Below, in pieces: positions 59,030-64,000 of a stretch of DNA of 64,000 bases. The stretch comes from Sweltsa coloradensis. Lineage: Eukaryota > Arthropoda > Insecta > Plecoptera > Chloroperlidae. Positions within the stretch are counted from its first letter, which is position 1. Each line of letters opens with the position of its first letter. A model generated the notes under the pieces. The model saw only the letters and a program-made list of their open reading frames with translations, was not told where the DNA came from and made no database searches. The translations under genes were made by a program, and so were the position numbers. The stretch lies in contig JAMZAV010001828.1 in the NCBI GenBank assembly GCA_024449915.1, positions 1 to 64,000 of the forward strand. Direction: 5' to 3'.

Positions 59030-60685
59030 TAAGCTCGAAAAAACCAGGCTTTGACGCAGAACGCAGAGGTAAATTCAGGATCACTTGGAAGCTCTATTTT
59101 GTCCTATCGGGTTGTGGTTTGCACCAAAATGTTAAGTAAGAATGTGAAATAGTTGGTATCAAGACACATTTTCAAAATACTGCTCACTTTTGTTATTAAC
59201 TGACCGTAAATATGACACCAAACAGTTAATTTGTAGTAATTTCCTAATTTTTTTAAGACGACAATTATTTAAAATTTCAAAATCGGCTTTGATAAAGACA
59301 CGCGCTCATCCTTTGTGAACAGCCTCCCAAAAATGCAGATTTTTAGGATGAAAATTAAAGGTCAAAAAGCGGTACGTTTTGTATGTGAAATTAGCTGGAT
59401 TTGACGATCGAGCGTTTTTTAAATGGGCATTTAACATTGTAAAAAAAATTGGCCCGAGCTTGGCAAACAGTCTAAACTACATGCTAGGAGTAGGTGTTGT
59501 GCCACGTGTACGTACAGTTACAAGCCCACCAGTACTGTCAAGATAACGGTGATGCTCTCGTCTCGCAGTGTTTATCTATCTAGTCGACTGTCAACTGAAA
59601 GTCAAGGCCACCCCCTGCGAATTTACTCTTTGATAATTAGCTTTATAGTGTTACGTCACTGATAAGGCAGAAGCATTCATTGAAGCAGCTGTTTGCCACG
59701 ATTGTTGCACGCTCGCCATTAGAACAACATTCAACAAACAATATTTTGTGAAAGATAATCGGCAAGTTTGTTGTGGGTCGTGGGCCCGTGGCTAAATAAT
59801 ATGTTTGTAGGCTGCGTGTCGCTCTTCAGGTGAATTTCGGTCGATGCACTTATAATAAATAAATAAATTGTATTAAGAGTCTACGCACTCAGTTATATAA
59901 CTGATTTTCAGTGGGGGCAGTAAATCAAAGCGACCAAGCCAACCCTGTAGGCCCCGATGCAATCGACGAGTGAGCGATAACCAATCAAATATCGATATTG
60001 TTAATAGGAATTATAGCAATCAGTGGTATGGACAGTGCGAATACCTGCGGATCAACGCCAGAATCAACAAGGCCGATTCAGAACAACTCTGAATTTAAAG
60101 TCAACGTTTACAAACTCCTAAGACAAGAACTGATGGACTTAAGTTCAACTGACTTTGGCGGTACCGTAATCGAACCCTGGACCTTCTGCACTGAAAGCAG
60201 ATACGCGAACCACAAGACCAATGAGCCACACTATAATATATAATATAAGGTATCATTTTAAATTTGGATGAATGCAACTGATACTAATTCAAATAAGCCC
60301 AAAGTATTTTTGTACAACTTTTTTTACATTTATAAAACAAATCCGTTGATCGTCAAATCCAGCTCATTTCACATACATTCTGGATCACTTTTGACCTCCA
60401 ATTTTCACCCAAAAAATGTGAATTTTTAGGATGTTTATAAAGCGTGATCAGTGAAAATTTCTCAAGGTTTAAATACATTTTGTATCCTACACAAGCTTTG
60501 GGAAATTACTTGTATACCCGTTTGGTGACATATTTACTATTCTACTAAACAAAGTAAGCACTATTTGGAAAATGTGCTCTGATTGCGCAATGCGCAATAC
60601 ACACACACGATAGAGCTTCCAAAGTGATCCAGATTATACTTACCTCTGAGCGCCTCTGAGTCAAAGCCTAATTTGATCGACCTTC
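59030..60685. mobile_element. 1.65-kb element with ~390-bp inverted arms
   Basis: The arms at about 59,040-59,430 and 60,310-60,680 are inverted copies: AGGCTTTGAC, GATCACTT-GGAAGCTCTAT, GACACCAAAC..TAATTTCC, TTTTTAGGATG and GCTGGATTTGACGATC occur in order on each. The interior carries a tRNA-headed SINE inserted later. A lone, more diverged arm recurs at 61.9-62.2 kb. No target duplication or transposase is identified. Confidence 0.65.
59858..60228 (-). mobile_element. SINE-B: tRNA-headed SINE related to the satellite core
   Basis: On the minus strand the element opens with a tRNA-like head: A-box TGGCTCATTGGTC (plus-strand 60,216-60,228) and B-box GGTTCGATTAC (60,166-60,176), about 40 nt apart, with an anticodon-arm-like CTGCTTTCAGTGCAG between. 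Target duplications are CACTTATAATA (59,847-59,857) and CACTATAATA (60,229-60,238). The body (60,110 down to 59,880) follows the satellite core in order: GTTGTTCTGAATC, CCTTGTTGATTCTGGCGTTG, TGGTTATCGCTCACTCGTC, GGCCTACAGGGTTGGCTTGG and GTAGACTCTTAAT. It ends in an ATTTATTTATT tail, as does the core. The head is not found in the array, so the satellite carries a 5'-truncated version. Confidence 0.8.
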
Positions 60686-60959
60686 AATACTATAGGACGC
60701 TCTATGCAATCTCATCGATGGTGCGTTTTTGCCTTTTGGTCCCTCCTTGCTCCTTCACACGATTATTTTGCTTCAAAGAGGGAACCAACATACTAAAAAA
60801 AAACGTCGAAAACACCTTAATTATTTTTCTAGAGTCGTCATATTAGTTTTCGCTTCGTTCACTAATACGCTCATTCCATCAACAATTTATCATAGTGCAC
60901 CTATCTATAGGTCTATGGATATTTAAAAGTCACGTAATCTATAAAGATAAGCACTTTTG
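60686..60959. other. Anonymous stretch with a Helentron-like remnant
   Basis: TTTTCGCTTCGTTCACTAAT and ACGCTCATTCC near 60,847-60,880 resemble a degraded inverted 5' end of the Helentron-like family. Nothing else is recognised. Confidence 0.3.
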
Positions 60960-61112
60960 GATTATTACACCCCCGTCTCCTACACTCCTAGCTTTCATTC
61001 GTAGTCGTAGGCTTCGTTTTGTCATTGTGTATACATAGATGATTTAATTTGAAATATTATGGGCACTGATAACTTTACTGTTTTGTGCCCTAAAACTCCA
61101 ACTAACTAACTA
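60960..61112 (+). mobile_element. Retroposon 3' end with (AACT)n tail
   Basis: GGGCACTGATAACTTTACTG followed by TTTTGTGCCC forms a 3'-terminal hairpin, then TAAAACTCC and an AACTAACTAACT tail. The same sequence, inverted, is the 69-bp insertion found three times in the satellite. Upstream TTCGTAGTCGTAGGCTTCG is probably 3' UTR. This is the 3' end of a LINE or a SINE using LINE machinery. Confidence 0.65.
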
Positions 61113-61915
61113 ACTAATTTGAAAAAAGTTGTATACCAAGCAACAATGAGATTCGTATTTTATTAACATCAAAAGTATCCCCCCAGTAAAAAATGTAGAA
61201 AAATATGGAAAACTTTAAGATTGGCAAAGCTGTTTGATGCAGCATAAACACAAAAAATGTAGGCTACCTGATCTTTTTTCTACAAGTCAATTGACATATT
61301 TTTCTTTGCTCGCTTAAAACAAATGATGTTGGATGTATTTGATGTGTCTGATGTTCTAAAATAAATCTAAATGTTTCGCGAAGGTTTTTTATTTTATTTA
61401 TAGTCGCGTTGAAGGATAGCATTTTTATATTAGTGAGCCCTCTCGTTTTGTATCTCAAATTAAATTGCGCGTTGCATGTGTAGGCCAACGTTGTATGTGT
61501 TTTGATCTAGAGTTGGAAAGCAAATTATTTGCAAGTGGTTTTACTGACGCCGTTACTTGGTTCTTGAAGCAGCGGAACCTCAGGTATCAAGACTGCATCA
61601 GTGCATCTCTATGTCTGCAAAGCGTGCATTTCTACGTTACTGCCCAAGTAGGTGGCTACAGGGTTGTTGGTAGGGAATGTCCAACTCTTATGCCCAACGG
61701 CTGAATTCCGAGAAATTGGAATATTGACTGAAGAGATTGAATCTTTCAGTCAAGATAACCACTATAAAAATTAATAATATTTAAATAGATTCCGGAAATA
61801 AAAAACACGACCCGACCGGTATCACTACTAAGCTTGTCGTGTAACGTTCGTTGACTGTCGGATGAACAAAACCGTGCTTTATTGAGTAATCGCAGGGATT
61901 TAGTGACTTAGTGTG
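61113..61915. other. Anonymous stretch
   Basis: A 79-codon plus-strand frame (61,465-61,704) contains several cysteines (VGQRCMCF) but no recognised domain. Nothing else is seen. Confidence 0.3.
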
Positions 61916-62190
61916 GAATCTGGATCACCTCGAACCTCTACGTACCGTTTGTCCTATGGAGTTGTGGTTTACACCAGTATGTCAAGATAGAATGTGTGTA
62001 TGGTGCGATCAGAGCACATGTCGAAAACATCGCGTAATTTTTTAAATAACTCCATAGAATTTGTTTGTGGTTATTCCAAATCTTGTGTAGGAGACACGTC
62101 CACATGTTCTCTGATCGCGCTATGCTTATATTCTTTGCATCAACGTAGGTAAAAAATTATCCAGAATGTGAGGAAATTCTCTGGGAGGTG
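61916..62190. mobile_element. Solitary arm related to the 59.0-60.7 kb element
   Basis: AATCTGGATCACCT, GTGCGATCAGAGCACAT and GTTGTGGTTTACACCA match words in the arms at 59.1 and 60.6 kb, in the same order. Only one arm is visible, and it abuts the TTAA MITE at 62,208. Confidence 0.5.
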
Positions 62191-62207
62191 ATCAAGAGAA
62201 TATTTAA

Positions 62208-62810
62208 GGCTGTTCCACCCTGTTTTTACATTTTCTAAAATATGCAACTATGTAAAAATATAGTAAATGAAATTGAAACCTGGTAACCTATTAGAACACC
62301 ATTTTGTTCAAAATTTTCTGATCGGGCTTACGGCAAATATTGCATCTTCAAAATAGTTTTAAACTGCAATTACATCTAGCACAGCGCTCAACGTATAGAT
62401 AGTTGTGTTTCTGTGAGATTAATGTTTGACTGTTTTTCATGAACTTATCAAAGAGAAAACATGGGACTTTACAATTTTGTATGTTCCACAAATTTTTTGG
62501 ATAAACGGTATTTTTTGTTTATTTGTACCGGAAAACGGAAAAATTCGCAGGGGACACGGTTCCAAAAATCCCATGTTTTCTCTTGATAAGTTCAAGAAAA
62601 ACAGTCAAACATTAATCTCACAGAAACACAACTATCTACGTTGAGCGCTGTGCTAAAATTGCAGTTTGAAACTATTTTGAATATGCAATATTTGCCGTAT
62701 GCCCGATCAGAAAAAAATTGGTGTTCTAATAGTACCAGGTTTCAATTTCATTTACTATATTTTTACATAGTTGCATATTTTAGAAAACGGAAAAACAGGG
62801 TGGAACAGCC
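62208..62810. mobile_element. Foldback MITE with TTAA target duplication
   Basis: TTAA flanks both sides (62,204-62,207, 62,811-62,814). Ends GGCTGTTCCACCCTG and CAGGGTGGAACAGCC are perfect inverted repeats that continue into arms of about 270 bp (GCATATTTT, GGTTTCAATTTCATTTACT, CAGCGCTCAACGTA). The loop is about 60 bp and includes a TTTGGATAAACGG segment. TTAA suggests piggyBac- or Kolobok-type mobilisation. A diverged relative lies at 34.3-34.7 kb. Confidence 0.85.
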
Positions 62811-63324
62811 TTAATGTAAATTATTACATTACAACATTTTATATCACTTAGCTTTTACTATCGCTCTGCTGTTGCTAACTGGCCTTCTAACTAAGCCAGA
62901 TCTGTGTGAAGTGTTATGTCAGCATTATCCACCACTGGTAGCCAGGTCATTTATAGGTCTTATTTTCTTCTCCACCTGTGCTGTGATTTACGACGCCCAG
63001 TTTGTGCGACCTACTTGTTTATGCCATACCGAGCTGCGCGATCGCCATTTCTATGAGATAATCATTCATCTGGTCGAGATCAATCTGTGATCTCGTCGAC
63101 ATCCATACCAATTATACTCCGGAGCGAGAGAGAGAGAGAGACATTGTTTACTGCGTCGCTTCGAAGAGAAGGTGAATTACACACAATCGTGACCAGCATG
63201 CCACTCATATTAGACGATCAGATATACGTCCCCATTTTCGAGAAGATGGGCTCAATCGTCCGAACAAGCTGAGAGTGGGCTCAAAAAATTCGTAATTTTC
63301 CGCTGATTACAGAAAAGGCAACCC
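62811..63324. other. Anonymous, moderately GC-richer stretch
   Basis: A 72-codon plus-strand frame (62,872-63,090) and another at 63,087-63,272 are open but unrecognised. A (GA)n run lies at about 63,126-63,141. Confidence 0.3.
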
Positions 63325-63550
63325 GGAAAACGAAATCGGTAGCTTTTAGCTTTGAGGGGCAAAAAACGGTCAAAAACGGCAAAGTGTAAAAAGACTTTAA
63401 GAAGACATACAAACCTAAACCCTAACGCTAATGCTCACACGAGATCATAAAAAATAAAGATGAAATACAAATCGGTAACTTTCAGCCTTTAGAGGCCAAA
63501 AAACGATCAAAAAAGGCAACATGTAAAATAGATTTTATGAAGACCTCCTT
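63325..63550 (+). repeat. 137-bp imperfect direct repeat, two copies
   Basis: AAATCGGTA-CTTT, GGCAAAAAACG-TCAAAAA and GGCAA-(A/C)-TGTAAAA occur at about 63,333 and again at 63,470, 137 bp apart. Copies are diverged, and only two are visible. Confidence 0.6.
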
Positions 63551-63589
63551 AACGGTGTCTTCCACAGTGCCGCTTCCCGTAAGGCCATC

Positions 63590-64000
63590 AACCTTTTTTT
63601 TCCCTTTATGCCATCATTTCTACCTGTCGATAAAGACCATGTTACAGGAAGCGTTGATGGCCTAAGGGGAATTGATTTATTCCCCTTTGGCCAACACCCT
63701 GCATTTCATTATGGAAAATACAAAGAAGGTTTGTTGGCGTTGGGGTAATTGATTTATTCCCGTTATGCCAACATCGTATATGCATCGTTTACGGTAAGGA
63801 GCGGGGCGTTGTTGGCGTTGGGGTAATTGATTTATTCCCGTTAGGCCAACAGCGTATATGCATCGTTTACGGTAAGGAGTGTGGTAACGAGTGTTACCGT
63901 AAACAATGCATATACGCTGTTGGCCTTACGGGAATGAATCAATTACCCCAACGCCAACAACGCCCCGCTCCTTACCGTAAACGATGCATATACGCTGTTG
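63590..64000. repeat. Inverted array of a 78-bp palindrome-rich unit (truncated)
   Basis: Direct copies carrying TTGTTGGCGTTGGGGTAATT, GATTTATTCCCGTTA-GCCAAC and GTATATGCATCGTTTACGGTAA start near 63,733 and 63,811 (78 bp apart), with a diverged copy at about 63,650. From about 63,893 the same unit runs in the opposite direction (TTACCGTAAAC..ATGCATATACGCTGTTGGCC) to the window end. The centre near 63,880 is a hairpin with stems GTTTACGGTAA and TTACCGTAAAC. Each unit itself contains small palindromes. No coding sequence is recognised, and the right limit is outside the window. Confidence 0.8.

Noticed and set aside
60160..60228. Functional tRNA gene
   Set aside because: A and B boxes are present, but acceptor and T-arm pairing fail and the sequence continues into a SINE body with target duplications, so it is a SINE head.
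61465..63272. Short open frames at 61.5, 62.9 and 63.1 kb as host exons
   Set aside because: They are under 80 codons, lack recognisable domains or convincing splice context, and sit between transposon pieces.
63401..63430. CCTAAACCCTAACGCTAA, telomere-like
   Set aside because: Only one exact CCCTAA is present, with no tandem array, so it is not telomeric or interstitial telomere sequence.

Overview
This window is eukaryotic, and almost certainly metazoan, non-coding DNA made of repeats nested in repeats. I find no intact host protein-coding gene, rRNA or functional tRNA in 64 kb. AT-richness, many AGGCCTA-type words, Jockey/CR1-like LINE relics, a piggyBac relic, several hAT elements, Helentron-like elements and tRNA-headed SINEs fit a marine invertebrate, perhaps a deuterostome such as an echinoderm. 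The species cannot be fixed from this sequence. The only recognisable coding sequence is broken transposon coding sequence.

Layout. (1) 1-20,997 is a satellite array with a basic period of about 555 bp. Each monomer is a roughly 245-bp core plus about four copies of an 85-bp subrepeat. The array holds inserted transposons: a 1.29-kb element with TA target duplication, a small hAT, a 664-bp palindromic element and retroposon ends. Two of its retroposon insertions were copied along with the monomers. About 1,950-6,950 is so indel-rich that it looks like uncorrected long-read consensus. (2) 20,998-22,018 is a 146-bp tandem repeat. (3) 22,019-28,500 is a minus-strand LINE reverse-transcriptase relic split by a 6.2-kb element with about 1.17-kb inverted arms, which carries piggyBac and LINE relics. 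(4) 29.3-39.1 kb is dominated by a Helentron/HINE-like family, with one copy interrupted by a hAT element that itself contains another copy. (5) 39.16-43.37 kb is an AT-rich element with short terminal inverted repeats, filled with 352-bp and 165-bp tandem repeats. (6) 43.4-64 kb is a mosaic of SINEs, hAT elements, foldback MITEs, minisatellites and anonymous AT-rich sequence, ending in an inverted array of a 78-bp unit that runs off the window.

The most notable result is an origin for the satellite. A complete-looking SINE at 59,858-60,228 (minus strand, tRNA-like head with A and B boxes, near-matching target duplications) has a body and tail that align with the satellite core along its whole length. 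The satellite core therefore looks like a 5'-truncated SINE that became part of a tandemly amplified monomer. Shared insertions then mark which monomers descend from which. The second notable system is the family ending CTAG and always followed by T. It shows 10-bp asymmetric inverted repeats, a 3' hairpin, insertion between two Ts supported by an internal empty-site comparison, and stepwise internal duplication in two copies.

All coordinates come from reading the sequence by eye. Exact element ends without stated target duplications are approximate. Superfamily names rest on terminal sequence, target-duplication length and short protein motifs, not on database searches.
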